From the NCBI GenBank assembly GCA_009774465.1, contig VSNT01000017.1, forward strand, positions 1 through 44,315: 44,315 nt of DNA. Direction: 5' to 3'. Positions 8,085-16,645 of this stretch are shown in pieces. Source of the stretch: Lachnospiraceae bacterium. Lineage in GTDB: Bacteria; Bacillota_A; Clostridia; Lachnospirales; Lachnospiraceae. Each line of letters starts with the position of its first letter. Position 1 is the first letter of the stretch. A program made the position numbers and the translations under genes. The notes beneath the pieces were generated by a model. That model was not told the origin of the DNA, did no database searches, and worked only from the letters and a program-made list of their open reading frames with translations.

Positions 8085-8954
8085 ATGGAACGTGGATTAG
8101 AATTTATTCAATTATATCTATCGCGGGTTACAGGCGTCAGATGGGCAGATGTCGTCGAAATTGTGATCATATCTTTTCTGATCTATAATATCCTGGTGTG
8201 GGTTAAAAACACAAGAGCCTGGTCATTACTTAAGGGAATACTTGTTATTGCGGTATTTGTTTTTGTTGCCGAATACTTTGAAATGAATACAATTCTCTGG
8301 ATTGTAAATAACATGTTTGGAGTTGCGGTAACAGCTGTAATAGTAATTCTTCAGCCGGAACTTCGAAAAGCGGTGGAGGAGCTGGGAAGAAAAAACATTA
8401 TAGCTTCCATTTTTCCCTTTGAAGTAAGTAAAGGCCTGGGAGAAGGCAGATTTTCGGATAAAACAATTAATGAGATTGCGAAAGCATGTGTGGAAATGGG
8501 CAAGGTAAAAACCGGTGCCCTTATTGTTATAGAACAAAACCAGTCTCTTTCCGAATATGAAAGAACCGGAATTGATGTGGATGGTATCGTTACCAGCCAG
8601 CTGCTTATTAATATTTTTGAGCATAATACACCTCTTCATGACGGAGCAGTGATTATAAGAGGAAACAGGATTACATCCGCGACCTGTTACCTTCCCCTTT
8701 CAGATAACATGCAGCTTAGTAAGGAGCTGGGAACCAGGCACAGAGCAGGTGTGGGGATTTCTGAGGCAACGGATTCCCTTACGGTGATTGTCTCGGAAGA
8801 AACGGGAAAGATCAGCGTTGCTTATGATGGAAAGATAGAAAGAAACCTGAGTGGCGATACCCTGAAAGAAAGACTAAAAGCAATACAGAATAAGCCGGAG
8901 GAAGAAAGCCGCAAGAGAATTCTGTGGAAGGGACGGTCTAAAGGTGAAAAATAA
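8085..8954 (+). CDS. cdaA: Diadenylate cyclase CdaA
   Basis: A membrane-bound diadenylate cyclase making cyclic di-AMP from two ATP, 289 residues. Three hydrophobic helices (about 22-40, 48-63, 69-90) are followed by a DAC domain with the active-site motifs LHDGAVI (DGA at 186-188) and GTRHRAG (RHR at 218-220). Both motifs are intact, so the enzyme should be active. It is followed by cdaR (overlap 11 bases) and glmM, the conserved CdaA-CdaR-GlmM module in which CdaR and GlmM modulate the cyclase. Cyclic di-AMP controls potassium and osmolyte transport and cell wall homeostasis in Firmicutes. Confidence 0.95.
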   Translation: MERGLEFIQLYLSRVTGVRWADVVEIVIISFLIYNILVWVKNTRAWSLLKGILVIAVFVFVAEYFEMNTILWIVNNMFGVAVTAVIVILQPELRKAVEELGRKNIIASIFPFEVSKGLGEGRFSDKTINEIAKACVEMGKVKTGALIVIEQNQSLSEYERTGIDVDGIVTSQLLINIFEHNTPLHDGAVIIRGNRITSATCYLPLSDNMQLSKELGTRHRAGVGISEATDSLTVIVSEETGKISVAYDGKIERNLSGDTLKERLKAIQNKPEEESRKRILWKGRSKGEK

Positions 8955-10230
8955 ATTGACACGCAATATAGGTTTAAAGATAGCATCTGTTTTTTTTGCA
9001 ATTATTCTCTGGATGGTAGTTACCAGCGTTAATAATCCGATAAATACAAAAACTTATGATAATATACCTGTAAAGCTTTTGAATACGGAACTGATTACAG
9101 AATCAGGCCAGGTATATGAAGTTCTGGAGGATACTGATGTAATTGGCAGAGTAACAATCAGGGCACCGCGTACTGTTCTCAATGAGATTAAGGAGGAAAA
9201 TGTGGTTGCAACAGCAGATGTTGCTGAGCTGAGCAGTCTTGATACGATCTCCATAAAACTCACAACCAATATTGCAAACAAAGATAAAGTTACAAGTATT
9301 ACCGGAAATATTGATACCATCAAATTAAATATTGAAAACAAAAGGACAAAGGCATTAGCACTTAAGTCCACTGTTTCCGGCCAGGTACCGGAAGGATACC
9401 TTACAGGAGATATTACTACAGACCAGAATCTGGTAAGAATATCAGGGCCTCAATCCATTATTGATCAGATTGTAAAGGCGTCCGTAGATGTAAATGTTAC
9501 AGGAATGACCAGTGATATTGTAACAAATGCGGATATTGTTTTTTATGATGCAGAAGACCGTGTGGTGGCGGACACAAGCAATATTACCCAAAATATTAAG
9601 TCTGTGGGAGTGAAAGTAAGCATCTGGCAGACAATTGATGTTCCGATCGTTTACAATGTTGCAGGTGAAGCAGCATCTGGCTATCGTGCAACAGGAGAAA
9701 TTGAAGGCAATGGAGAAGTTGTTAAAATAGCTGGAAAGTCAAGTGTACTCAAAAATATTACCGAAATTGATATACCTGCTGAGGTGCTGGATATTTCAAA
9801 TCAGACGGAAGATTATATTTCAGAGGTTGATATTCGTAAATATCTTCCGGATGGGGTATTCCTTGCAAATGCAGAAGACGCGTCAAAAACGGTTACGGTT
9901 TATATAGCTCCTGAAATATCCAAGAGGTTGGAAATCCGGGAAGAAAAAGTGAGGATAGTCAATCTTCCGGAAGGATATAATGCCAGCATTTCAGGCCTGG
10001 AGGAGAGCTTTATCATTGAGGTGACAGGGCTTTCAAGGGATGTGGCAGGATTACAGGCCAGCAGTATTTTTGGTACAGTAGATATAGCAGAATGGATGAA
10101 GAGCCAGGGAATGGAGGAACCGGTACCAGGCTACTATACGGTGGAAGTTAATTTTGGATTGTCTGATGATGTAGCTTTACGTGAACCAGTTGTAGTAACA
10201 CTGCATATTTCAGAAATAGAAGAAGCTTAG
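8944..10230 (+). CDS. cdaR: CdaR, YbbR-domain regulator of CdaA
   Basis: A 428-residue extracytoplasmic protein with one N-terminal membrane helix (about 8-27, ASVFFAIILWMVVTSVNNP) and about four successive YbbR-type beta repeats. Repeat boundaries are seen by recurring segments such as VSGQVPEGYLTGDI and VAGEAASGYRATGEI. It starts with GTG at 8944, inside the end of cdaA, which suggests translational coupling and a fixed stoichiometry. In Bacillus and Listeria the homologue binds and modulates the cyclase CdaA. Length matches four-domain forms of the family. Confidence 0.9.
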   Translation: MKNKLTRNIGLKIASVFFAIILWMVVTSVNNPINTKTYDNIPVKLLNTELITESGQVYEVLEDTDVIGRVTIRAPRTVLNEIKEENVVATADVAELSSLDTISIKLTTNIANKDKVTSITGNIDTIKLNIENKRTKALALKSTVSGQVPEGYLTGDITTDQNLVRISGPQSIIDQIVKASVDVNVTGMTSDIVTNADIVFYDAEDRVVADTSNITQNIKSVGVKVSIWQTIDVPIVYNVAGEAASGYRATGEIEGNGEVVKIAGKSSVLKNITEIDIPAEVLDISNQTEDYISEVDIRKYLPDGVFLANAEDASKTVTVYIAPEISKRLEIREEKVRIVNLPEGYNASISGLEESFIIEVTGLSRDVAGLQASSIFGTVDIAEWMKSQGMEEPVPGYYTVEVNFGLSDDVALREPVVVTLHISEIEEA

Positions 10231-10269
10231 TAAAAGGGAATTTTTAAAAGGGAACATGGAGGAATTGCA

Positions 10270-11619
10270 ATGAGTAGATTATTTGGTACAGATGGAGTCA
10301 GAGGGGTGGCAAACGACGAGCTGACGCCGCTGCTTGCCATGCAGCTTGGGCAGGCAGGAGCCTTTGTACTCACCAGGGAGAATATGCACAAACCAACTAT
10401 TATGGTTGGCTGTGACACCAGAATTTCAGGAGATATGCTTGCCAATGCACTGATGGCCGGAATTTGCTCTGTGGGAGCAAATGCTGTTTATGTAGGTGTT
10501 ATTCCTACTCCGGCAGTGGCTTACCTTACCAGAAAGTACAAAGTGGATGCAGGGGTTGTCATTTCAGCATCTCATAATCCGGTTGAATTCAATGGAATCA
10601 AGTTTTTTGATGGAAATGGCTATAAGCTGCCGGATGAATTGGAAGATGAAATAGAAGAGATCATTAAAAATGATATGAATGGAATTAAATTTCCCATCGG
10701 TGCAAATGTAGGAAAAATTAAATACCGTACAGATGCCAGGGAGGAATACATTAATCACTCAATTCAGGCTGTAAATATAGACTTATCCAAATTAAAAATA
10801 GTAGTGGATTGTGCAGAGGGAGCTTCTTATTACACTTCCGTAGAGGCACTTAAGGAACTGGGCGCCAACATAGTAGCAATTCATAATATGCCGGATGGGA
10901 CAAATATTAACGCTAACTGCGGTTCTACCCATATGGAAGAGCTGAAGGCAAGAGTAGTTTATGAGAAGGCAGATATCGGCCTTGCGTTTGATGGAGATGC
11001 CGACAGACTAATGGCTGTGGACGAAATGGGAAATGTGGTAGACGGGGATCAGGTTATGGCTATTGTGGGAAACCACATGAAGGAAAATGGCGAACTTGTT
11101 GATAATACCATTGTTGCAACAGTTATGAGTAATTTAGGATTTTTCCTGATGGGAGAAAAAAATGGCATTCATATAGAGCAGACCAAGGTAGGTGACCGTT
11201 ATGTTCTTGAAAGAATGAAAGAAATCGGCGCCAGCTTAGGAGGAGAGCAGTCAGGCCATATTATTTTCCTGAAAGAAAACACCACAGGAGACGGGCTTTT
11301 AAGCGCGCTTCATCTTTTAAAGGTAATGGTGGAGACCGGGGAATCTTTGTCGCAGCTTACATCCGTCATGGAGGTACTTCCTCAGGCGCTGGTAAATGCC
11401 AAAGTGCCAAATCATAAAAAGGAAAGATACATGGAATATCCTGAAATTGCAGATGCAATTAAAAAACTGACGGATAAGTTTGCCGGTGAGGGAAGAGTTT
11501 TGATCCGTCCTTCAGGTACAGAGCCGCTGGTTCGCGTTATGATTGAAGGCAAGGATCAAAAAATGATAGATAACGAAGCCAAAAAGCTGGCTGAATTAAT
11601 TCAAAACATTATGCTGTAA
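10270..11619 (+). CDS. glmM: Phosphoglucosamine mutase GlmM
   Basis: A 449-residue alpha-D-phosphohexomutase converting glucosamine-6-phosphate to glucosamine-1-phosphate for UDP-GlcNAc and peptidoglycan synthesis in the cytoplasm. Signatures are the N-terminal RLFGTDGVRG, the phosphoserine loop ISASHNP with Ser101, the metal loop FDGDADRL, and the C-terminal phosphate-binding PSGTEPLVRVM. The ribosome binding site is GGAGGAATTGCA ATG. It is the last gene of the cdaA-cdaR-glmM block. In several Firmicutes GlmM binds CdaA and inhibits it, which links wall precursor supply to cyclic di-AMP. Confidence 0.96.
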   Translation: MSRLFGTDGVRGVANDELTPLLAMQLGQAGAFVLTRENMHKPTIMVGCDTRISGDMLANALMAGICSVGANAVYVGVIPTPAVAYLTRKYKVDAGVVISASHNPVEFNGIKFFDGNGYKLPDELEDEIEEIIKNDMNGIKFPIGANVGKIKYRTDAREEYINHSIQAVNIDLSKLKIVVDCAEGASYYTSVEALKELGANIVAIHNMPDGTNINANCGSTHMEELKARVVYEKADIGLAFDGDADRLMAVDEMGNVVDGDQVMAIVGNHMKENGELVDNTIVATVMSNLGFFLMGEKNGIHIEQTKVGDRYVLERMKEIGASLGGEQSGHIIFLKENTTGDGLLSALHLLKVMVETGESLSQLTSVMEVLPQALVNAKVPNHKKERYMEYPEIADAIKKLTDKFAGEGRVLIRPSGTEPLVRVMIEGKDQKMIDNEAKKLAELIQNIML

Positions 11620-11624
11620 AAGTT

Positions 11625-11652
11625 TGCCATGCATAATTAGTTCTGCATGGCA
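11625..11652 (+). other. Perfect inverted repeat after glmM
   Basis: TGCCATGCA (11625-11633) and TGCATGGCA (11644-11652) form a 9-base-pair stem with a 10-base loop, five bases after the glmM stop. No T-run follows on either strand, so it is at best a weak terminator; it may stabilise the 3' end of the long upstream transcript. Confidence 0.5.
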
Positions 11653-11672
11653 TGACTGAGCTCAATAAACAC

Positions 11673-11701
11673 TTGAGAAACATAGGGAAAAATGTTATAG
11701 T
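11673..11701 (+). promoter_or_regulatory. Sigma-A promoter of the HPr gene
   Basis: TTGAGA (11673-11678), a 17-base spacer, and TATAGT (11696-11701) match the vegetative promoter consensus well. A start near 11708 would give a leader of about 55 bases. No catabolite-responsive element is obvious. Confidence 0.65.
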
Positions 11702-11763
11702 ATATTAAGAGTATGTGGGCGAGAGAATCAGACAGAAAATGAATTGGAGGGAGTTGTATAATA

Positions 11764-12027
11764 ATGGTAAGCCAGAAAGTGGTCATTAAGAACCCAACAG
11801 GTCTTCACTTAAGGCCAGCCGGTATTTTATGTAAGGAGGCAATGCAGTTTAAGTCATTGATAACCTTTACCTTTAAAGATAATACGGCAAATGCTAAAAG
11901 TGTGCTAAGTGTTTTAGGTGCCTGCGTTAAATGTGGAGATGAAATTGAATTTGTATGTGAGGGAGAAGATGAGATTGAAGCACTTCAAACTCTGGTTAAG
12001 GCGATTGAAAATGGTTTAGGTGAATAA
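11764..12027 (+). CDS. ptsH: HPr family phosphocarrier protein
   Basis: An 87-residue HPr-fold protein, the phosphocarrier of the sugar phosphotransferase system. The phosphorylated histidine is His15 in GLHLRPAG, with Arg17 and Pro18 kept, and the regulatory serine is Ser46 in NAKSVLSVLGA, so both enzyme I and HPr kinase could act on it. The usual alanine between His15 and Arg17 is leucine here. It has its own promoter and terminator and no enzyme I gene next to it. It could be the main HPr or a paralogue with a regulatory role. The start has GGAGGG 11 bases upstream. Confidence 0.85.
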   Translation: MVSQKVVIKNPTGLHLRPAGILCKEAMQFKSLITFTFKDNTANAKSVLSVLGACVKCGDEIEFVCEGEDEIEALQTLVKAIENGLGE

Positions 12028-12050
12028 CCGGAAAACCAAAAGGCATGTTC

Positions 12051-12085
12051 AAACCGGCCCCATTTTAATTAGGGCCGGTTTTTAT
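12051..12085 (+). terminator. Rho-independent terminator of the HPr gene
   Basis: AAACCGGCCC (12051-12060) pairs perfectly with GGGCCGGTTT (12072-12081) around an 11-base AT-rich loop, and the strand ends in TTTTTATT. A GC-rich stem with a T-run is a textbook intrinsic terminator. Confidence 0.9.
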
Positions 12086-12154
12086 TACAATAAGCTGCCG
12101 CAGAGCGTGGCAGTGTTTGTTACAATAAGCTGACTCGCAAAGCGTGGCAGTGTT
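12085..12154 (+). repeat. Tandem imperfect repeat in the leuA leader
   Basis: Two units lie side by side: 12085-12117 and 12120-12154. Both start with TTACAATAAGCTG and end with AGCGTGGCAGTGTT, while the middles differ (CCGCAG and ACTCGCAA). Each unit can fold: CTGC-CGC/GCG-GCAG in the first, CTG..CGC/GCG..CAG in the second. The second ends 7 bases before the leuA ribosome binding site (AGGAG, 12162-12166). Function is unknown. Confidence 0.7.
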
Positions 12155-12173
12155 GCTTAAAAGGAGAAAAGAT

Positions 12174-13844
12174 ATGTTAAATTATAAACGCTATAAAAAA
12201 AATCCGGTTGTGAATTATCCGGAGAGAAAATGGCCAAATAAAGAAATTGAAAAGGCGCCTGTATGGTGCAGCGTAGATTTAAGAGATGGAAATCAGGCGC
12301 TTATTGATCCTATGGTGGTAAGTGAAAAAATTGAAATGTTTCAATATCTTATTAAATTAGGATTTAAGGAAATAGAAATTGGTTTTCCGGCAGCCAGTCA
12401 GATAGAATATGATTTTCTGCGCCAGCTGATTGAAAGAAAAATGATTCCTGACCAGGTGCGTGTGCAGGTACTTACCCAGTGCCGCCAGGAGTTGATTGAC
12501 CGTACTTTTGAATCAATTGAGGGCTGTAAAGAAGCGATTGTGCATATTTATAATTCAACTTCCACTTTACAGAGAGACGTAGTATTTGGAATGTCCAGGG
12601 AGGAGATTATAGATATTGCAGTAAAGGGAACCTTAATGGTGAAGGAGAAAGCAGAAAAGTTTCCCGGAAAGATTATTTTAGAATATTCACCGGAAAGCTT
12701 TACGGGGACAGAGCTTGATTTTGCCCTTGAAATCTGTACAGCAGTTCAGGAAACCTGGGGACCAACGAAGGAAAATCCCATGATTATCAATCTGCCCTCT
12801 ACGGTGGAAATGAATACGCCTAATGTGTATGCAGATCAGATTGAATGGATGAATACCCATTTTAAAAACCGTGACAGCATTATTTTAAGCGTTCATCCTC
12901 ACAATGACAGAGGAACAGGAGTGGCTTCCGCAGAGCTGGCTATGCTGGCAGGTGCAGACAGGGTGGAAGGCACATTATTTGGAAACGGTGAAAGAACCGG
13001 AAATGTAGATGTGCTGAATGTGGCCTACAATATGTTTTCTCAGGGAATTGATCCTGAACTGAATATTGAAAAGATAAATGAGATTATTGAATTATATGAA
13101 AGATGCTGTAAAATTCCCATTCATCCCAGACACCCTTATGCAGGAAAGCTTGTATTTACAGCTTTCTCAGGATCACATCAGGATGCAATCAACAAGGGTG
13201 TTAAGGCAATGAAGGAAAGGAATAATGAGCACTGGCAGGTGCCTTATTTGCCGATAGATCCTTCCGACATTGGAAGAGAATATGAGCCTATTGTCCGCAT
13301 AAATTCCCAGTCAGGAAAAGGCGGTGTGGCCTTTATCATGGACACATATTTTGGGTTCAAGCTTCCTAAGGGTATGCACAGAGAGTTTGCAGACGTGATA
13401 CAGGCCATTTCAGAAAAGCAGGGAGAAGTATCACCGGAGCAGATTATGGAAGCATTCCGCAAAGAATATCTGGACAGAAAAGAGCCGATTCATTTCCGCA
13501 AGCTTCGTGTGGATGATTTAAGTGATGAAGTTAAGTCAGAATTTGATACAAAAGTAACCGTAGTTTACACAGACACAGGAAAGGAAAAACGCTTTGAGGC
13601 TGTGGGTAATGGGCCGATTGATGCGATCCAGAGAGGGCTTTGGCATGAACTGGACAGAAAGATTAAGATTTTGGACTATGAGGAACATGCACTTCAAAGC
13701 GGATCCAATTCTCAGGCAGCAGCATATATTCATGTATTGGATGCAGAGACCGGCAAGGTAACTTATGGTGTAGGAGTAAGCTCCAACATTACAAGAGCAT
13801 CCGCACGTGCAATTTTCTCTGCAGTTAACAGATTAGGTCTGTAA
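12174..13844 (+). CDS. leuA: 2-isopropylmalate synthase LeuA
   Basis: First enzyme of leucine synthesis: it condenses acetyl-CoA with 2-oxoisovalerate. The protein has 556 residues with the catalytic TIM barrel carrying CSVDLRDGNQAL (about 38-49), the metal motif HPHNDRG, the glycine-rich FGNGERTGN, and a C-terminal LeuA regulatory domain (about 430-556). The N terminus (YKRYKKNPVVNYPERKWP) marks the yeast/actinobacterial-type subfamily (TIGR00970-like), not the Escherichia type. ATG 12174 follows AGGAG by 7 bases; an in-frame GTG at 12144 lies inside the tandem repeat and lacks a binding site. No other leucine genes are adjacent. No T-box is visible in the leader. Confidence 0.94.
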   Translation: MLNYKRYKKNPVVNYPERKWPNKEIEKAPVWCSVDLRDGNQALIDPMVVSEKIEMFQYLIKLGFKEIEIGFPAASQIEYDFLRQLIERKMIPDQVRVQVLTQCRQELIDRTFESIEGCKEAIVHIYNSTSTLQRDVVFGMSREEIIDIAVKGTLMVKEKAEKFPGKIILEYSPESFTGTELDFALEICTAVQETWGPTKENPMIINLPSTVEMNTPNVYADQIEWMNTHFKNRDSIILSVHPHNDRGTGVASAELAMLAGADRVEGTLFGNGERTGNVDVLNVAYNMFSQGIDPELNIEKINEIIELYERCCKIPIHPRHPYAGKLVFTAFSGSHQDAINKGVKAMKERNNEHWQVPYLPIDPSDIGREYEPIVRINSQSGKGGVAFIMDTYFGFKLPKGMHREFADVIQAISEKQGEVSPEQIMEAFRKEYLDRKEPIHFRKLRVDDLSDEVKSEFDTKVTVVYTDTGKEKRFEAVGNGPIDAIQRGLWHELDRKIKILDYEEHALQSGSNSQAAAYIHVLDAETGKVTYGVGVSSNITRASARAIFSAVNRLGL

Positions 13845-13870
13845 ATCATGTATAAATATTATTCGTATAA

Positions 13871-13900
13871 AAAGAGCCCTTCGGATTTCCCGAAGGGCTT
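13871..13900 (-). terminator. Intrinsic terminator of the YerB-type gene
   Basis: AGCCCTTCGG and CCGAAGGGCT pair around ATTTC. Read on the minus strand the stem is followed by CTTTTTA, so it mainly ends the minus-strand lipoprotein gene 17 bases after its stop. It can also slow forward transcription from leuA. Confidence 0.8.
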
Positions 13901-13916
13901 AAATCATGCAAAGTAT

Positions 13917-15074
13917 TTATTTGGAACTGATGCTTTTACCATCTACTGTGAAGGTATCACCATCTTCCAGGATACAAACCATAGTTTTTCCGGTATTCAG
14001 CTTAATCTCATTTCCGGCATCATCATAATATCTGGTAGCGCCATAATCAGAAGTCTTTTCCCAGGTTACATGAATGCCTCTTCCATTGGTAAAGAACCAG
14101 CCATCGCGCGTAGTGTCATGGCACTGGAAGGCAAGATAGCCTTTTTGATCTCTGACTTCATGATATGTATTCTGAATCAGCAGATTCTTAAATGCAAGTT
14201 GTTCATTGTTGGCCAAATCTACATGAGGACCGTCACTGTCACCGGAAAGATGCTGGAATCTTTCATAAAGTCCTGTTCCTTCATTGTATACAAAATAGCA
14301 GTTGGTAACAGGATAAGCAGGAGACATATCGACCTTAGCAGCAGTAATTGCATCAGAATACTGTTCAAGAGTGTTGGGTTCCTGATCAGATGCAAACAGG
14401 TAATGCTGCTTGTCTGCATATCCGTCTCTGTATTCCAGAGGATAATCATAGTAATTCATGGCATCAATAATTCTGGAACCGGATGTAAATGCATTGTCAG
14501 TTGAATTTTTAGCTGTTTCTCTGAAAGTTGCATTTCCATAACTGATGCAGTTAATATTCTGTGTATCTTTGCGCCCTACAATATCGTCAATGTAAAAAGG
14601 ACCGCCGAAATGAACGTAAATTGCATCCCATTCAAAAGCCCAGTATACATAGTAATCACGACAGCTTCTGATATTGCCCAGTTTTTCAAAGTTCTTCCAG
14701 TCATCAAAGACAGCCATTAATCTGGTCATACTTCCTTCCACATTGCATTCATAGAGAACAGATGCCTGAGAAAGGCCATAATGACTGGCAGTTTTGGAAT
14801 TGGGGATCATTACTGCAATAGGACGGGTATTGGCAACATCTTCACTTACCCACTCATTTGTAATACGGCTTCTTGCCATACCTTCTGCAGGAGGGGTATC
14901 CGTATCTGCTTCTGTTTCCTCAGCCGGCGTATCCGTCTCTTCCTGAGTTTGGGGCTGCTCTTCTGTAAGTGGCTTTACAACAGGGCTTACCGAATCGTCA
15001 GCATCCTTGCCGCATCCAAACAATAAAAGAGATGAAGATAAGGCTGCAAGAAAAAGAATTTGTAATCTTTTCAT
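13917..15074 (-). CDS. yerB: YerB-like lipoprotein with DUF3048 domain
   Basis: A 385-residue exported lipoprotein. The signal MKRLQILFLAALSSSLLLFGC places the lipidated cysteine at residue 21, followed by a low-complexity, acidic, Thr/Glu-rich linker (about 25-65). The rest matches DUF3048/YerB: RPIAVMIPNSK, LYECNVEGSMTRLMAVF, IRSCRDYYVYWA and a C-terminal beta region with HVTWEKTSDYGATRYYD. The biochemical role is not known. It starts at ATG 15074; GAGGA sits 6 bases upstream and the preceding GTG is less likely. It stands alone between leuA and rfbD, reading opposite to both. Confidence 0.82.
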   Translation of the reverse strand: MKRLQILFLAALSSSLLLFGCGKDADDSVSPVVKPLTEEQPQTQEETDTPAEETEADTDTPPAEGMARSRITNEWVSEDVANTRPIAVMIPNSKTASHYGLSQASVLYECNVEGSMTRLMAVFDDWKNFEKLGNIRSCRDYYVYWAFEWDAIYVHFGGPFYIDDIVGRKDTQNINCISYGNATFRETAKNSTDNAFTSGSRIIDAMNYYDYPLEYRDGYADKQHYLFASDQEPNTLEQYSDAITAAKVDMSPAYPVTNCYFVYNEGTGLYERFQHLSGDSDGPHVDLANNEQLAFKNLLIQNTYHEVRDQKGYLAFQCHDTTRDGWFFTNGRGIHVTWEKTSDYGATRYYDDAGNEIKLNTGKTMVCILEDGDTFTVDGKSISSK

Positions 15075-15132
15075 CACATTTCCTCACTTTCATTCATAAA
15101 AATGGTAATTACAAAGAAAATCACCGTTAAAT

Positions 15133-15161
15133 ATTATAACATACAACCAGTTTATCGTCAC
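15133..15161 (-). promoter_or_regulatory. Sigma-A promoter of the YerB-type gene
   Basis: On the minus strand GTGACG (15161-15156) is followed after 17 bases by a perfect TATAAT (15138-15133), about 60 bases before the start codon. Confidence 0.6.
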
Positions 15162-15236
15162 TAGCAAATTGTGTAAAACCCTGTGTTAAAATATTAAGAA
15201 ATTATTACGACTGGCATAAGTATTACTATCTTATAC

Positions 15237-15265
15237 TTGTCTAAAATGAAATTAAAGGTTACAAT
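15237..15265 (+). promoter_or_regulatory. Probable sigma-A promoter of the rfbD cluster
   Basis: TTGTCT (15237-15242), 17 bases, then TACAAT (15260-15265), about 40 bases before rfbD. A second -10-like TATACT (15276-15281) lacks a good -35. Divergent transcription from the YerB-type gene starts about 100 bases away. Confidence 0.5.
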
Positions 15266-15305
15266 AATAATCGGGTATACTATTTGGTGAAAGGAAGAAT
15301 TTATA

Positions 15306-16145
15306 ATGAAAAAAATAATCGTGACCGGCTGTAATGGACAGTTGGGGCGTGCTGTCAATTTGGAATTTCAAAATAATGGGGAAATTGAGTTTGTGAATAC
15401 AGATGTGGGGGAGCTGGATATTACTGATATCGATAAGGTATTGGAGCTTGTAAGGCAGGTGAAGCCTTATGCAATTATAAACTGTGCGGCTCATACAGGT
15501 GTTGATGCCTGTGAAGACGAGTGGGATAAGGCATATAAAATTAATGCCATAGGCCCCAGAAATTTAAGCATTGCCGCATCTGAAACAGGTGCAAAGATGA
15601 TACATGTTTCCACGGATTATGTGTTTAACGGCAGGGCAGACAGGCCATATACAGAGTTTGACAAAACTGATCCACAAGGGGCATATGGAGTAACGAAACT
15701 GGCCGGTGAGAACATGGTGAGAGATTTTGCAGACAGATATTTCATATTACGAACTGCCTGGCTTTATGGAGATGGAAAAAATTTTGTAAAAACCATGCTT
15801 CGTCTTTCTGAAAACAATGATAAAGTCAGGGTAGTCGGTGATCAGGTGGGAAGTCCTACCAGTGCAAGGGAACTTGCAGCAGCAATTGCACAGCTTATCT
15901 TTACGGAAAACTATGGAATTTTTCATGCTACCTGTGAAGGAAGCTGCTCCTGGGCTCAGTTTGCTGAAGAAATATTTAAAAAGGCAGGAAAAAAGACGGT
16001 GGTTGAAACTATTACTACCGAGGAGTTTGGTGCGAAAGCACCCAGGCCGGCTTATTCCATATTGGAAAATTATATGTTAAAACTGACTACAGATTACAGA
16101 TTTGCCGACTGGCATGATGCACTTGACGAATACATGAGAGGATAG
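15306..16145 (+). CDS. rfbD: dTDP-4-dehydrorhamnose reductase RfbD
   Basis: A 279-residue short-chain reductase catalysing the last step of dTDP-L-rhamnose synthesis, reducing dTDP-4-keto-L-rhamnose. Visible are the nucleotide-binding TGCNGQLGRAV at the N terminus, INCAAHTGVDACE, VSTDYVFNG, the catalytic YGVTK pair (Tyr and Lys) and RTAWLYG. The genes rfbA, rfbB and rfbC are not in the window, so the earlier steps must be encoded elsewhere. It heads a forward cluster that also makes GDP-fucose, giving two deoxysugar donors for a surface polysaccharide or glycoprotein. The next gene starts 2 bases after its stop. Confidence 0.93.
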   Translation: MKKIIVTGCNGQLGRAVNLEFQNNGEIEFVNTDVGELDITDIDKVLELVRQVKPYAIINCAAHTGVDACEDEWDKAYKINAIGPRNLSIAASETGAKMIHVSTDYVFNGRADRPYTEFDKTDPQGAYGVTKLAGENMVRDFADRYFILRTAWLYGDGKNFVKTMLRLSENNDKVRVVGDQVGSPTSARELAAAIAQLIFTENYGIFHATCEGSCSWAQFAEEIFKKAGKKTVVETITTEEFGAKAPRPAYSILENYMLKLTTDYRFADWHDALDEYMRG

Positions 16146-16147
16146 AA

Positions 16148-16606
16148 ATGGACTTTATTGTAGAATTGTTTAACAATCAGGTTTTTGTTTCTGCAGCATT
16201 GGGGTGGCTTGTGGCACAGGTACTGAAAACCCTGATTCATTTGATCCTGACCAAACGATTTGTGGTGGAAAGAATGGTGGGGAGTGGAGGAATGCCCAGC
16301 TGCCATTCTGCAACTGTTTGTGGACTTGCGACAGCTGCAGGAATCAAATATGGCGGAGGAAGCTTTGAATTTGCCATTTCTGTTATGCTTGCAATCATTG
16401 TCATGTATGATGCAATGGGAGTTCGAAGAGAAACCGGAAAGCAGGGGCAGGTATTAAATGAGATGATGGAGATTTTCATCAATATGGGTAAACAGATCAG
16501 TCCGGAAGCAAAACTGAAAGAGCTGGTAGGCCATACGCCTCTGCAGGTTTTAATGGGAGCTGTTCTTGGTATTATAATAGCGCTTGTAGTAAATGTTATC
16601 TGGTAA
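16148..16606 (+). CDS. Divergent PAP2 family membrane protein (DUF212)
   Basis: A 152-residue membrane protein of the DUF212 or divergent-PAP2 family (Bacillus YuiD type). The key patch is RMVGSGGMPSCHSATVCGLA (about 40-59), with the SGGMPSCHSA phosphatase-like motif, followed by MYDAMGVRRETGKQ. Four hydrophobic segments are seen (about 8-28, 55-70, 75-95 and 132-151). Related PAP2 enzymes remove phosphate from lipid carriers. Translational coupling to rfbD and its place inside a sugar-nucleotide cluster make recycling of a polyprenyl phosphate conceivable, but no activity has been shown for this subfamily to my knowledge. Confidence 0.85.
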   Translation: MDFIVELFNNQVFVSAALGWLVAQVLKTLIHLILTKRFVVERMVGSGGMPSCHSATVCGLATAAGIKYGGGSFEFAISVMLAIIVMYDAMGVRRETGKQGQVLNEMMEIFINMGKQISPEAKLKELVGHTPLQVLMGAVLGIIIALVVNVIW

Positions 16607-16645
16607 GAGATTTTGAAAATTCAAATAGATGTAAAGGAGAAAAAT

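Noticed and set aside
11625..11652. Hairpin after glmM as a strong terminator
   Set aside because: The stem is perfect, but no T-run follows on either strand, so I list it only as an inverted repeat.
12085..12154. Two-unit repeat as a CRISPR array
   Set aside because: Only two units exist, they lie almost directly side by side with a 2-base gap instead of spacers, and they differ in the middle. No cas genes are present.
12051..12173. T-box or leucine leader peptide before leuA
   Set aside because: The first hairpin is the HPr terminator, no AGGGTGG-type T-box sequence is present, and I see no short open frame rich in leucine codons.
13848..14504. Forward open frame opposite the YerB-type lipoprotein
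   Set aside because: It lies entirely antisense to a well-supported lipoprotein with signal peptide, promoter and terminator, and has no ribosome binding site or family match.
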